Source: Polynucleobacter kasalickyi | GTDB lineage: Bacteria > Pseudomonadota > Gammaproteobacteria > Burkholderiales > Burkholderiaceae | Reading direction: 5' to 3' | DNA length: 64,000 nt | Assembly: GCF_900176405.1 (NCBI RefSeq) | Contig: NZ_FWXJ01000001.1 | Span: 248,001 to 312,000 of the forward strand | Shown here: in pieces, positions 41,853 through 50,712 of the stretch | Position numbering within the stretch: the stretch's first letter is position 1 | Layout: the number at the start of each line of letters is the position of its first letter | The notes under the pieces: generated by a model | Seen by the model: the letters and a program-made list of their open reading frames with translations, nothing else | What the model was told of the DNA's origin: nothing | Databases searched by the model: none | Made by a program: the position numbers and the translations under genes

Positions 41853-43166
41853 ATGATTGATTCCCTGTTACTTCGTAAAGATATCGAGCTCGTAGCCAAA
41901 CGTTTAGCCGACCGTAAATTCATCCTTGATTGTGAAAAATTCTCACAGTTAGAAAATACACGTAAACAGTTACAGGCGGCTACCGAAGAATTGCAGGCGA
42001 AGCGTAACCAGTTAGCAAAATCAATTGGTATGAAAAAGGGTAAAGGGGAGGATGCGACGAGTGAACTAGCCCTCTCTAACCAAATCAATGAAGAGTTAAA
42101 AACAAGTTCAGAACAGTTAGAAGTTCTGCAATTACAGATTCAACAGTTTGTCATGGGTATTCCGAATTTGCCGCATGAGACGGTTCCTTTTGGCAAAGAT
42201 GAAACTGATAACGTAGAGATTTCTCGTTGGGGTGATGTTCCCTCTTTTGATTTTCCGATTAAAGATCACGTGGACTTAGGCTCCATGTACGGGCTTGATT
42301 TTGAATCAGCTACGAAAATTACCGGATCGCGCTTTGTTGTGTTGAGAGGCTCCATTGCAAGATTGCATCGCGCCTTAGCACAATTTATGTTGGATTTGCA
42401 TAGTGAGCATCATGCTTACGAAGAGATTAACGTTCCTTTTATCGTCAATGCAGATAGTATGCGTGGCACCGGACAATTACCAAAGTTTGAGGAGGATCTA
42501 TTTAAAGTCCCTCGCAAAATGGGTGGCGTTGAAGAAGGGGAGGCTGGTGAAGCTCGGATTGAAAACTTCTACCTCATCCCTACTGCTGAAGTCCCTGTCA
42601 CCAATATGGCTCGTGATGTGATCTTTAGCGAAGAGCAATTGCCACAAAAATATGTTGCTCATACCCCTTGTTTCAGATCTGAGGCAGGAAGTCATGGTCG
42701 TGATGTCCGGGGCATGATTCGACAGCACCAGTTCGAAAAGGTAGAGCTAGTCCAGTTCGTTAAACCCGAAGATTCTTTAACTGCTCTCGAAGAACTGGTT
42801 GGTCACGCTCAAGCAGTTTTAGAAAAGTTAGAAATCCCATACAGAAAAGTGCTACTTTGTACCGGTGACATGGGCTTTGGGAGTGCTAAAACTTACGATT
42901 TAGAAGCTTGGATACCCTCACAAAACACTTATCGTGAAATTAGTTCTTGCTCCACCATGGGTGATTTTCAGGCGCGTCGGATGCAGGCTCGTTTTAAAGT
43001 TGGACAAGCCAAACCACAATTAATTCATACCTTAAATGGATCGGGATTAGCCGTTGGCCGTTGTCTAGTTGCTTTATTGGAAAATAACCAACAAGCTGAT
43101 GGCAGCATTAAGATTCCAGTCGCGTTGAGACCATATTTGGCGGGAATTGCAGTATTAACCCCCTAA
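41853..43166 (+). CDS. serS: Seryl-tRNA synthetase
   Basis: 437 aa class II synthetase. The N-terminal coiled-coil arm that holds tRNA(Ser) covers about 25-100 ([30 protein letters not shown]). Class II motifs are present: motif 2 [27 protein letters not shown] and motif 3 [17 protein letters not shown]. An insertion around residue 220 ([24 protein letters not shown]) is slightly longer than in E. coli but is seen in related bacteria. No tRNA gene was found nearby. Confidence 0.97.
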   Translation: MIDSLLLRKDIELVAKRLADRKFILDCEKFSQLENTRKQLQAATEELQAKRNQLAKSIGMKKGKGEDATSELALSNQINEELKTSSEQLEVLQLQIQQFVMGIPNLPHETVPFGKDETDNVEISRWGDVPSFDFPIKDHVDLGSMYGLDFESATKITGSRFVVLRGSIARLHRALAQFMLDLHSEHHAYEEINVPFIVNADSMRGTGQLPKFEEDLFKVPRKMGGVEEGEAGEARIENFYLIPTAEVPVTNMARDVIFSEEQLPQKYVAHTPCFRSEAGSHGRDVRGMIRQHQFEKVELVQFVKPEDSLTALEELVGHAQAVLEKLEIPYRKVLLCTGDMGFGSAKTYDLEAWIPSQNTYREISSCSTMGDFQARRMQARFKVGQAKPQLIHTLNGSGLAVGRCLVALLENNQQADGSIKIPVALRPYLAGIAVLTP

Positions 43167-43191
43167 AAATTACAGATTTGGTTTAAATTTG

Positions 43192-43210
43192 TTGTAAAGT
43201 ATTAGTACAA
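43192..43210 (+). promoter_or_regulatory. Palindrome upstream of the Gfo/Idh/MocA-Bug genes (possible operator)
   Basis: TTGTA and TACAA flank nine bases, and a second GTACAAA copy lies at about 43239-43246, just before the AGGAGA ribosome site of the first gene. Spaced TTGTA/TACAA half sites resemble GntR-type operators, but no GntR regulator is in the window. Weak evidence. Confidence 0.25.
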
Positions 43211-43264
43211 AAGTTAGCATCATAGTTAATTAAATAATAGGTACAAATCCTTTAGGAGACAAAA

Positions 43265-44329
43265 ATGAAACAAATCAATATTGGTGTTATTGGTACTGGC
43301 TGGTGTGGTGGTATTCGGACCGAAACTGCCCGCAGAAATCCATTAGTGAATGAAATCCACATTGCGGAAACGAACGAGATTCGTTTGCACGAAATGGCCC
43401 AGCTCGTTGGCGCCAAGACGGCCACCACGAATTACCAGGATTTATTGAAAATTGATAGCATTGATGCTGTCATTATTTCGGCAACTCCAGAAACAACCCA
43501 CTTCCCAATGGCTAGAGACGCCTTGATTGCTGGTAAGCATGTATTTCTAGAAAAACCTATTGCGATTGAACTCGAACAAGCTGATGAGTTAATTGCACTG
43601 GCCAAGAAAAAGAATCTGAAATTTACCATTGGTTATTCACAACGATTTAACCCTAAATATGCCTATGTAAAAAAGGCTATTAATGACGGTACGATTGGCA
43701 AACCAGTGAGTATTTTGGTCAGTCGTCATATCACTCGTAGTTTAGGTAAAAAAATCAGTGGACGTGTAAAACTTTCGCCAGCGGCGATGGAATCAACCCA
43801 TGACTTAGATTTTGTGTTCTGGTGTTTAGAGCCAGCAAAACCAGTGAAAGTATATTCACAAGTGAATTATGGTGCGATGCGTGAAAGCACGGGTGGTGAC
43901 ATCCCTGATACGCAATGGATGATGGTGACGATGGATAACGGCTTATCCTTTGTGGTTGGCGGCGGCTGGAGTTTGCCTCCAGGATATCCAAACTTCTCCT
44001 CTACATGGATTGAGTTTGTTGGTTCTGAGGGTGCCTTAATGGTCGATGATAGTCACAAGGATGTGGTCTTGAACACGATGAAGAATGGTATGCAATTACC
44101 AATGTCAACGATGCCAGGCGAGCAAGTCGATCATATTTATGCCGGCCCAATGGCTTACGAAACAGTACATTTTTTAGAAGCTGTTGCCTTGGATCGTGAC
44201 GTACTCGTGACGGGTGAACAAGCGCGTCAAGTCATGGAGGTCTATATGGCTGCTGACTTATCCGCAGAAACTGGCGAGCCTGTCTATTTACCACTGCCTA
44301 ACGAGATCCTTAAAGCAGCGAATGGTTAA
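43265..44329 (+). CDS. Gfo/Idh/MocA family oxidoreductase (first of pair)
   Basis: 354 aa NAD(P)-dependent dehydrogenase. Cofactor motif GVIGTGWCGGIRTETARRNP (7-26), SATPETTHFPMARDALIAGKHVFLEKPIAIELEQA with the catalytic EKP lysine (about 95), GYSQRFNPKYAYVKKAI, and the C-terminal beta-sheet with GGGWSLPPGYPNFSSTWIEFVGSEGAL. The family acts on cyclic polyols, sugars or related compounds. AGGAGA lies upstream. Together with the next dehydrogenase and a Bug receptor it seems to form a catabolic group; substrate unknown. Confidence 0.9.
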   Translation: MKQINIGVIGTGWCGGIRTETARRNPLVNEIHIAETNEIRLHEMAQLVGAKTATTNYQDLLKIDSIDAVIISATPETTHFPMARDALIAGKHVFLEKPIAIELEQADELIALAKKKNLKFTIGYSQRFNPKYAYVKKAINDGTIGKPVSILVSRHITRSLGKKISGRVKLSPAAMESTHDLDFVFWCLEPAKPVKVYSQVNYGAMRESTGGDIPDTQWMMVTMDNGLSFVVGGGWSLPPGYPNFSSTWIEFVGSEGALMVDDSHKDVVLNTMKNGMQLPMSTMPGEQVDHIYAGPMAYETVHFLEAVALDRDVLVTGEQARQVMEVYMAADLSAETGEPVYLPLPNEILKAANG

Positions 44330-44355
44330 ACCATCCTGATTGGGTGGTTTTATTT
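44328..44355 (+). terminator. Stem-loop between the two Gfo/Idh/MocA genes
   Basis: A 9-base-pair stem (AAACCATCC / GGGTGGTTT, one G-T pair) is followed by TATTT. It starts right after the stop of the first dehydrogenase and could attenuate transcription into the next two genes. Confidence 0.6.
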
Positions 44356-44394
44356 GGATCAAGTTCTTCAATCAATTGAATGGCAGGGTAAAGT

Positions 44395-45507
44395 ATGCGT
44401 GATCGTCAAGCAAAAAATATTGGATTAGCGATTGTTGGTGCAGGTCGAGTCGGTTTATTTCGTGGTGAAGTAGCTGCTCGCCATGCACAAGTGGGATGGA
44501 TTGGTATTGCTGAAAAAAATCCTGAAAGAGCAAAGTTTGTTGCGGAAAAAATTAAAGCCGATTTTGTAACTGATTCCTACGAAGAGTTATTAAATCGACC
44601 GGAGGTAAACGCAACTATTATTGCCACGGATGAACACTTGCATGTCGACCCCATCTTAAAAGCTGCGGAACGTGGCCATTCTCTTTTAATTGAAAAACCC
44701 TTAGCAACTGATCTTGCTGATTCTGCCAGAGTTCTAGAGGCGATTGAGAAGGCCGGCGTCGACGCGGTGGTCGGCTATACCCAGCGTTTTCGTCGTCGTT
44801 GGCTAGCAGCCAAAGAAAAAGTTTCCTCCGGCCAATTAGGTGATGTCACGCTTGTAACCTCAAGAGCATTTATGAACCGCTTAGTTGCTATCGATAACTA
44901 TAAGCGTACCAATCATCCTGAAAAGATATCCCCCATGGTAATTTCTGGTACGCATGCACTAGATATCGTCATGTGGATGATGCAAGGAAAAACACCGGTG
45001 GAGATTTATGCCCGCTCTATTGATAAAGCCTTGGGACCTGATTGGAAGGGGATTGATGCGACGAGTGGGGTCATTACTTATTCCGACGGCACGATTTATC
45101 AAGCCACGATTTCATGGGCATTACCAGTGGTCTGGCCTGGCGCGGTCTATAGTTTAGATGTTGGTATTGTCGGCACGGAGGGGGTATTGACGATTGATGA
45201 TACACACCGCGATATCGTTCTCGCCACGAGCAAATCACAAAGTGAGGGGTATGCGCCAGACCAATCAAGGCGGGTCGATTTTATGGGTAGCTATCCGCCT
45301 GGCGATATGGCTTTGGGTGAATTACGTGGCCCTATGCGAGAAGAGACAGAGTCTTGGCTCAATCGGGTCGCACTCAATGTCCCAACACCAGCTGCTACGG
45401 CCAAAGAAGCGCATTTTAATTTAATGATGACTAAAGCATTTGATTTATCAGCAAGATTGAAAAAACCAATCTCTCTGCCAATTGATGCAAAAGACGATAT
45501 TTATTAA
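44395..45507 (+). CDS. Gfo/Idh/MocA family oxidoreductase (second of pair)
   Basis: 370 aa. IVGAGRVGLFRGEVAARHAQ (14-33), ATDEHLHVDPILKAAERGHSLLIEKPLATDLADSA with the EKP lysine, GYTQRFRRRWLAAKEKV, SGTHALDIVMWMM with the usual active-site His-x3-Asp, and ALPVVWPGAVYSLDVGIVGTEGVLTIDD. It is a diverged paralogue of its neighbour, so two successive redox steps or two related substrates are possible. The Bug receptor follows 65 bases later. Confidence 0.9.
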   Translation: MRDRQAKNIGLAIVGAGRVGLFRGEVAARHAQVGWIGIAEKNPERAKFVAEKIKADFVTDSYEELLNRPEVNATIIATDEHLHVDPILKAAERGHSLLIEKPLATDLADSARVLEAIEKAGVDAVVGYTQRFRRRWLAAKEKVSSGQLGDVTLVTSRAFMNRLVAIDNYKRTNHPEKISPMVISGTHALDIVMWMMQGKTPVEIYARSIDKALGPDWKGIDATSGVITYSDGTIYQATISWALPVVWPGAVYSLDVGIVGTEGVLTIDDTHRDIVLATSKSQSEGYAPDQSRRVDFMGSYPPGDMALGELRGPMREETESWLNRVALNVPTPAATAKEAHFNLMMTKAFDLSARLKKPISLPIDAKDDIY

Positions 45508-45572
45508 ATTCAAATAACTGGTTCATTCCATGAATCAGTGGCCCTTTCAAAAAGAATGATAGGTGAGACAAA

Positions 45573-46565
45573 ATGAAATCAATGTTCCACGGTGCATGGT
45601 TGAAGTTGTTGATAAGTTCCTTCGTGGTAATCAGTATTGCCAGCCCAAGCGTTGCAGCTGATTATCCGAGTAAATCGATTAAAATGATAATTCCCTTTGC
45701 ACCCGGTGGAGCTTCAGACTTTATTGGCCGAATTTTAGCGGTTAAGTTAGGAGAAATTCTCGGTCAACAAATTGTGATTGATAATCGTACGGGAGTTGCT
45801 GGTAATCTGGGCATGGAAATGGCTGCTAAGTCAGCACCAGATGGATATACTATTTTCTTAGGTAATATTGGTACTTCTGCAATTAACCCAGCCCTATATC
45901 CTCATTTAAATATCAATCCACTACGAGACTTTATCCCGGTTACTCAGGTGGCGGATGTGCCGAGCGCACTGGTTGCCAACGTGGACTTCCCACCAAAAAA
46001 TACCGCTGAGTTGGCGACCTACTTAAAAGCCAATCCTAATAAATTTAACTATGCCTCTCCTGGTTCAGGTAGCGCTAATCGCTTAGAGATGGAAGTGTTC
46101 ATGAAGCTTGTAGGTAGTACGATGACGCATGTACCCTACAAGGGTGGAGCGGGCCCAGCTGTGGTTGGATTAATCGGCACAGATACCCAACTCATGTTCA
46201 CCACCTTACCCTCTGTTAAACAATTTATGATTGCTGGTAAGGTTAAAAGTTATGGCGTGACAAGTACCACTCGACAACCAGGCTTACCGAATGTTCCGAC
46301 GATGCTGGAGCAAGGATATCCCGACTTGGTGACTGGTTCATGGCAATGTATTTTTGTGCCTGTCGGCACGCCGCCAGCAATTGTTAATCAACTGTTTATA
46401 GCGATTACGAAAGCTTTAGATTCAGCAGAAATTAAAGAGAAAATTTCAAATGGTGGTGCAAACGCAGTAGTTTCTGCTTCTCCCGAGGCCGCAAAACTAT
46501 TTGTTGCAACTGAACTGACGCGCTGGGGTAAGGTAGTAAAAGAATCTGGCGCTACTGCAGATTAG
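45573..46565 (+). CDS. Bug/TctC family receptor with the Gfo/Idh/MocA pair
   Basis: 330 aa. Signal peptide: LLISSFVVISIASPSVAAD. Hallmarks: YPSKSIKMIIPFAPGGASDFIG, IVIDNRTGVAGNLG, KSAPDGYT, and SPGSGSANRLEMEVFMKLVGSTMTHVPYKGG. It binds a carboxylated ligand in the periplasm; its neighbours suggest a polyol- or sugar-acid-type substrate, which is an inference. There are no permease genes nearby. Confidence 0.93.
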   Translation: MKSMFHGAWLKLLISSFVVISIASPSVAADYPSKSIKMIIPFAPGGASDFIGRILAVKLGEILGQQIVIDNRTGVAGNLGMEMAAKSAPDGYTIFLGNIGTSAINPALYPHLNINPLRDFIPVTQVADVPSALVANVDFPPKNTAELATYLKANPNKFNYASPGSGSANRLEMEVFMKLVGSTMTHVPYKGGAGPAVVGLIGTDTQLMFTTLPSVKQFMIAGKVKSYGVTSTTRQPGLPNVPTMLEQGYPDLVTGSWQCIFVPVGTPPAIVNQLFIAITKALDSAEIKEKISNGGANAVVSASPEAAKLFVATELTRWGKVVKESGATAD

Positions 46566-46635
46566 TTACCATCTACATAGCTATACAAGGCGACTAAAGA
46601 AAATTTAACATCATACCGGTGTAAAAATGATGAAG

Positions 46636-46676
46636 GTGGCAAATGGGGTTGAATATGATTCGATACCATTTGCTAC
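46636..46676. repeat. Imperfect inverted repeat behind the Bug gene
   Basis: GTGGCAAATGG and CCATTTGCTAC pair over 11 bases with one mismatch around a 19-base loop. Neither strand has a T-run. It lies between the convergent Bug gene and the hydrolase pseudogene. Confidence 0.4.
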
Positions 46677-46689
46677 AACACTTCAAAAA

Positions 46690-47212
46690 TTATTTTTTAG
46701 GGACTAAATAATTTTTGAAGAGGTCTACTTCCCAATGAATAATGACTTTCTCAAAAATCACTGGGTCAGTCCATCCTCTTGCCTCACGACCTAAATGCCC
46801 AGCTTTTGGATTAACCCAAGAGTAGTTGGGGTTGGTACCAGAACGTGTCACCAGCTCAAGGTCTGAGATGTGTACTTGGGTATCATTGGTACCACCAATA
46901 ATCAGCATTGGCACTGAAGGTTTATTGAGAACATCCTGCACTTTGTTGATCAGGAGCCTTAGCAACTTCATCTAAATACTTTTGTGCAACTTAACTCCAG
47001 CCCTTAGCTCATTTCACGGTCACGAGTGGAGATCCATGCTAGCGTTTCTTGCGCATCTGCGGAATTAATACCACCCATCGGGTAGGCTGTGCGATCAGCC
47101 CTTAATTGCGATTCCACTTTTAATTCTTCAATGGCTCTTTCAGTGACGTCTGCGTTGACAAAGAAAGGTAACAACCTAGTAATGCGGTAGTAAAAATTCT
47201 GTTGAATTTTAT
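46690..47212 (-). pseudogene. Decayed alpha/beta-hydrolase gene
   Basis: Read on the minus strand, the 3' part (46971-46690) encodes NKPSVPMLIIGGTNDTQV (post-strand acid region) and AGHLGREARGW (catalytic His), the end of an exported alpha/beta hydrolase. Upstream pieces lie in other frames: KYLDEVAKAPDQ; then ADVTERAIEELKVESQLRAD and AYPMGGINSADAQETLAWISTRDRE ending at TAA; then a signal-peptide-like FNRIFTTALLGCYLSLS whose start codon has become ATA. At least two or three frameshifts and a stop break the frame, and much of the N-terminal domain with the nucleophile elbow is missing. The intact 93-aa reading frame at its end has no ribosome site. Confidence 0.75.
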
Positions 47213-47562
47213 TTTATCGCCTAAATTTTGAAATCGAATGATGAGTTATTTTTATGATTCTTTTACTGCAAAGTCACTCATCTCAAGATGAAAACTAGTG
47301 TATTGAATTATTTTCAAAAATGATTTTAAATAAAACAAAAATAATGAAACCAACTAGCGTTAATTTGATACCTATTTGAAAAAAAGAATAGAGCTTTTTG
47401 GGAAACGGACTTGGCACTTTCTTGTTGAAAAAATTTAATCGAATTTTCATAAAAAAATACAAAGCTTGCTAAGTGATTTATAGAATAAATATTATTTCTA
47501 AGGCAGAGGAAAAAGAAAATAGGCGTTTTCCCTTGATTGAAATTGAAGGACTTAATTTACAA
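47213..47562. other. Intergenic region with no recognisable gene
   Basis: About 350 bases of AT-rich DNA between the hydrolase remnant and the terminator of the cytochrome-like cluster. No frame above 30 codons with a ribosome site was seen. It may be further decayed sequence. Confidence 0.5.
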
Positions 47563-47602
47563 AGAAAAACAACTAGGATTGAATGGACTTCAACCCTAGT
47601 TG
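47563..47602 (-). terminator. Terminator of the DUF6152/DUF6644 cluster
   Basis: A 14-base-pair stem (CAACTAGGATTGAA / TTCAACCCTAGTTG with one G-T pair, 47570-47602) followed on the minus strand by TTTTTC. It lies 21 bases past the stop of the DUF6152 gene. Confidence 0.85.
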
Positions 47603-47622
47603 CTTGTGATGAATAAAGAGAG

Positions 47623-48042
47623 TTACTCTAAATTAGCTGCTTCTTGTGCACGAATATTCGCAGTGAATACTTCCCCACTATCAGACTTCACTAACTTCTT
47701 AAGGGCCCCACCTTTTTTCCCATCACGCAAAGGACTAAAGTCGACAACCACTTTATCACCAGGCTTCACGGCATTTCGAGACCAACCACCGGCACGGATT
47801 AAGTTACCTGGACTAGTCATTTCCATGAGCCAAGTAGTCTCTTCTGCACTACCGGCTTCTTTACCCTTGATGATGACCGCGACGTGAGGATTCGTCCAGT
47901 GCATTTGTTCAACCACGCCAGTAATTTGCAGAGTCTTTGAGTGCTCAAACATGGTGGTTGAGTGATGTGCAAAAGCTGCAAAAGATGCCACTACTGCAGT
48001 TGCAGCGATCGTACTACCAATAATTTTATTGAATGATTTCAT
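47623..48042 (-). CDS. DUF6152-like exported protein
   Basis: 139 aa with a signal peptide (IIGSTIAATAVVASFAAFAHH). The mature N-terminus HHSTTMFEHSKTLQITGVVEQMHWTNPHVAVIIKG matches DUF6152-type proteins (His-His start, then a NPH motif). The C-terminal half has GDKVVVDFSPLRDGKKGGALKKL. The family is uncharacterised; the His-rich mature start suggests metal binding (inference). AAGGAG precedes the ATG. It is last in a five-gene minus-strand set and 11 bases downstream of the 279-aa exported protein. Confidence 0.8.
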   Translation of the reverse strand: MKSFNKIIGSTIAATAVVASFAAFAHHSTTMFEHSKTLQITGVVEQMHWTNPHVAVIIKGKEAGSAEETTWLMEMTSPGNLIRAGGWSRNAVKPGDKVVVDFSPLRDGKKGGALKKLVKSDSGEVFTANIRAQEAANLE

Positions 48043-48053
48043 AAATATTCTCC

Positions 48054-48893
48054 TTAATTGACTAATCTGTTACCACCAACATCATGTTTGATCGCTTCAA
48101 AAACATGATCACCATTCTTATCGACTTTAGGTACAAAATAACCTTCCAAGCATACACCTTCAACGATATCAAATTTACGGTTTCTTTGTCTAAAGAAAAA
48201 GCGAGTAGTTTTCCATGGTTTTGTGAGGATTTTTGGCGCAATCACTTCTATTTCATCGACTAATAGATCCTTATCTTTTAAATAAATACGTTCTTTAATG
48301 CGCATATCACCATTATTTGGCACACCAGCAGCTTCGCTGATCGCTAATAGCGATTCTGGGATGATATCCGTTGTGTCAACTACGAGAGTGTCCCCCTCCC
48401 AGTGACCAATTGAGTGACCATGAAAAGTAGGATCAGGATCTTTGGGATGATCTCTGCCGTCTGTATAAATTCTACGAAGACGATTGCCGTCAGATTCTCC
48501 CAGCATAGTGACTCTTCCAGGAGTAAATAGGATCTCCATTGCATTATGGGTAATTAACATCCATGAAGGCATCGCTTCTGGCAGACAATTGGTAAATAAA
48601 GGAGTTGGTCTACCAGCCTTTTCTTCAGCATTTTGAAAGGCAATGATCTTAGCTTGTCTTTCTTGCCATGGTGGCATTTCTGTAACAGCTTTTTTATCTT
48701 GATCTGTGATATTTGGATTCCAAACGCCGCTCCAATCTGGTAGCTTAGCAATATCGGCCCAATCTTTTGCAGTTGGGGCCGGGTTAATAATCACGGGTGC
48801 TTTCGGTTTAGTTTGCGCGTAAGCAACAGCTCCACCAAGCACAGAACCAAAGGCGATAGTGATCCCCAACATCATTTTCAGACTTTTTTTCAT
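48054..48893 (-). CDS. Exported protein of unknown function, partner of DUF6152
   Basis: 279 aa. Signal peptide: MMLGITIAFGSVLGGAVAYAQ. The mature protein has DWSGVWNPNITDQDKKAVTEMPPWQERQAKI, CLPEAMPSWMLITHNAMEILFTPGRVTMLGES, and DPTFHGHSIGHWEGDTLVVDTTDI, a set of Trp- and His-containing motifs that recur in a large, uncharacterised family of secreted proteins in environmental proteobacteria. No enzyme motif was recognised. AAGGAG precedes the ATG. It occurs between DUF6152 and the DUF6644-like membrane genes. Confidence 0.8.
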   Translation of the reverse strand: MKKSLKMMLGITIAFGSVLGGAVAYAQTKPKAPVIINPAPTAKDWADIAKLPDWSGVWNPNITDQDKKAVTEMPPWQERQAKIIAFQNAEEKAGRPTPLFTNCLPEAMPSWMLITHNAMEILFTPGRVTMLGESDGNRLRRIYTDGRDHPKDPDPTFHGHSIGHWEGDTLVVDTTDIIPESLLAISEAAGVPNNGDMRIKERIYLKDKDLLVDEIEVIAPKILTKPWKTTRFFFRQRNRKFDIVEGVCLEGYFVPKVDKNGDHVFEAIKHDVGGNRLVN

Positions 48894-48947
48894 GTCAATG
48901 ATCTCCTTAATATTGACTATTATTGATACTACTTAAATATCGCAAAA

Positions 48948-49445
48948 TTACAAGGTGAAACCAATCCACCTTCCGCAAGCAACTACAATCAACCAGAAGG
49001 TGAGAGAGAAAAATCCTGCAATTTTTCCAAGCGGCGGTACTCGATAATCCGGGTGTCCCCAAACACTCATTTCTCTAGAAGAGATGAATTGAAAAAATAG
49101 CATATTTAAACCTGCCAAAAACAGAAATAAAAACTTCAACTGGAAGGCTGTGTTGTTCAGGTAGGTATTGGCATTCGAAATAAACAATAGAGATCCAGTA
49201 ACCACGGCAAGACTAAAGCCAAGCCAAGTGACTCGAGTTAAAGCCCGAGAGAAGGTGCTGAACTCAAAACTTTTAAAAGCAATACCAGTAAGTCTGAAAT
49301 CGACCAAAAAGATGGAGCCAATCACCATCGTAATAGCCAGTACATGAAATGATTCTATCCATGGAAATAGAGATTCATGTTCACTAATGAGGATGGCAAG
49401 CGGTAAATCCTGCAGAAAGTTTGCGATGTTTGAGATGAAATTCAT
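48948..49445 (-). CDS. DUF6644-like 4-TM membrane protein
   Basis: 165 aa from ATG 49445, right after the stop of the upstream gene (TAATATG). Four hydrophobic segments. SFHVLAITMVIGSIFLVDFRLTGIAF contains the first-helix His, and the end reads LIVVACGRWIGFTL, a motif shared with the next gene (GRWIAYT). The helix-embedded His and co-occurrence with a cytochrome-like gene suggest a possible b-heme role, which is inference. The reading frame opens 20 codons further up, inside the neighbour; that extension is rejected. Confidence 0.78.
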   Translation of the reverse strand: MNFISNIANFLQDLPLAILISEHESLFPWIESFHVLAITMVIGSIFLVDFRLTGIAFKSFEFSTFSRALTRVTWLGFSLAVVTGSLLFISNANTYLNNTAFQLKFLFLFLAGLNMLFFQFISSREMSVWGHPDYRVPPLGKIAGFFSLTFWLIVVACGRWIGFTL

Positions 49446-49446
49446 A

Positions 49447-49944
49447 TTAAGTGTAAGCAATCCAGCGTCCAGCAAAAAGGATCGATATCCAGAGAGAAAT
49501 TGCAATAAGTGCTAAAAGTTTTTGTAAAAGGTTGTTACCAGAGTTAGAAAAAAAATTATTTTCAAATTTCTTTTGTTGAATTGCGACATTCACTGAACAA
49601 ACAGTAGCAACTAATAGTAATAGCATCTTGAGTTGGAAAATTGGATTCAGTAAGGCACGTGCTGGCTCACCGATAATCATTACGAGTCCAGTTAACAGTA
49701 AGATAAAAAGCGCTATATGCGCTGGTCCTTTGAGGGCGCTTGCTAGAGGGTATAAAACATGCCCCCTTTTCAATACCCCAAGGGCTTTAAAGTTGCTCAG
49801 CATCATTGCTGTCATTAAGGTGCAAACCGCGAAAATATGGATTGTTTGTACGACAGCAACCACCCATTCAACTCCTTGCAAAGACTGGCTCATCGCAGTT
49901 TGCTCGATAGTTAAGGAGAGTTGTTTTAGAAAGGGATTGATCAT
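49447..49944 (-). CDS. DUF6644-like 4-TM membrane protein (paralogue)
   Basis: 165 aa, same size and topology as its downstream neighbour: VVAVVQTIHIFAVCTLMTAMMLSNFKALGVL (His in helix 1), ALKGPAHIALFILLLTGLVMI with a second helix His, FQLKMLLLLVATVC, and the C-terminal SLWISILFAGRWIAYT. The pair likely forms a heterodimer (inference). Starts four bases from the stop of the cytochrome-like gene; coupled. Confidence 0.78.
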   Translation of the reverse strand: MINPFLKQLSLTIEQTAMSQSLQGVEWVVAVVQTIHIFAVCTLMTAMMLSNFKALGVLKRGHVLYPLASALKGPAHIALFILLLTGLVMIIGEPARALLNPIFQLKMLLLLVATVCSVNVAIQQKKFENNFFSNSGNNLLQKLLALIAISLWISILFAGRWIAYT

Positions 49945-49947
49945 GAA

Positions 49948-50496
49948 TTAGTGACTAGCAAACTGGAATGGTTGAGATTGACGACTTAAGTGAAGGACAC
50001 TATTACTTCCCTGCGGAATGGAGCTAGTCGACTTTTCAAAATTAGCATAGGCATGATGACAACCTGCGCAAGATTTATAAATTTCTTCTCCAGCTTTAAA
50101 TAACAAATCCGGATCTTTATTCATCGTAGCTTGCAGGGCTAAAAGACCAGAGGTCTTTAATTTTTTAGCTGCAAGTGGCCAAATTTTGCCGGGCCGAACT
50201 CTGTCAGACATCATCAATAAATTCCCTGCTTCAGTTAATACTGCTGCCTGTTGTCGCAGGGTTTCCCATTCCGCATCATTTTTTGGTGAAATATTCGTTG
50301 TACCATTTCTATCAATAATAGTTGAAACGGAATCCCAAATAGCATCTGCTGCAGGATCAATGAGCCATTCCATGAGGTTTTTTAACTCTAAATTAGATGT
50401 CGAAGTCAAAGCAGGCAGGTCGATAGCTTTTACATTTTGTGCAGAACAAAATGTTGAAATGATGATAAAGAAGATGACAGTAAAAAAACTGCGCAT
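49948..50496 (-). CDS. Exported c-type cytochrome-like protein (single CxxCH)
   Basis: 182 aa from ATG 50496. Signal peptide: FFTVIFFIIISTFCSAQ. A helical body (LTSTSNLELKNLMEWLIDPAADAIWDSVSTI, EWETLRQQAAVLTEAGNLLMMS) ends with the heme-binding motif YKSCAGCHHAYANF about 40 residues from the C-terminus. A four-helix arrangement with a C-terminal CxxCH resembles cytochrome c' (a diheme-free, gas-binding or redox protein), although overall similarity is not certain. It is the first gene of the five-gene set. GGGGA lies nine bases upstream of the ATG; TTG 50502 is an alternative. Confidence 0.78.
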   Translation of the reverse strand: MRSFFTVIFFIIISTFCSAQNVKAIDLPALTSTSNLELKNLMEWLIDPAADAIWDSVSTIIDRNGTTNISPKNDAEWETLRQQAAVLTEAGNLLMMSDRVRPGKIWPLAAKKLKTSGLLALQATMNKDPDLLFKAGEEIYKSCAGCHHAYANFEKSTSSIPQGSNSVLHLSRQSQPFQFASH

Positions 50497-50712
50497 GCCC
50501 AAAGGTCCCCGATGTGATTAATATTAAAATTAATTTATTAAATATTACTCCAAACTTTTCATCTAAGGGTTTGCCATAGGTTCCGAGTTTGAATGTTTTA
50601 ATAAACTAAACAGTTTGTCATCAATAGTTGTGGGCGAATGTCACTTATTTCTGACCATTGCCCGTAATTTTTTGAGAGCGATGAGTTAGCACCTTCTTAA
50701 TGGAGAGTAAAG

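Noticed and set aside
43167..43264. tRNA-Ser gene beside serS
   Set aside because: No cloverleaf or TTCGA arm could be traced in the gap.
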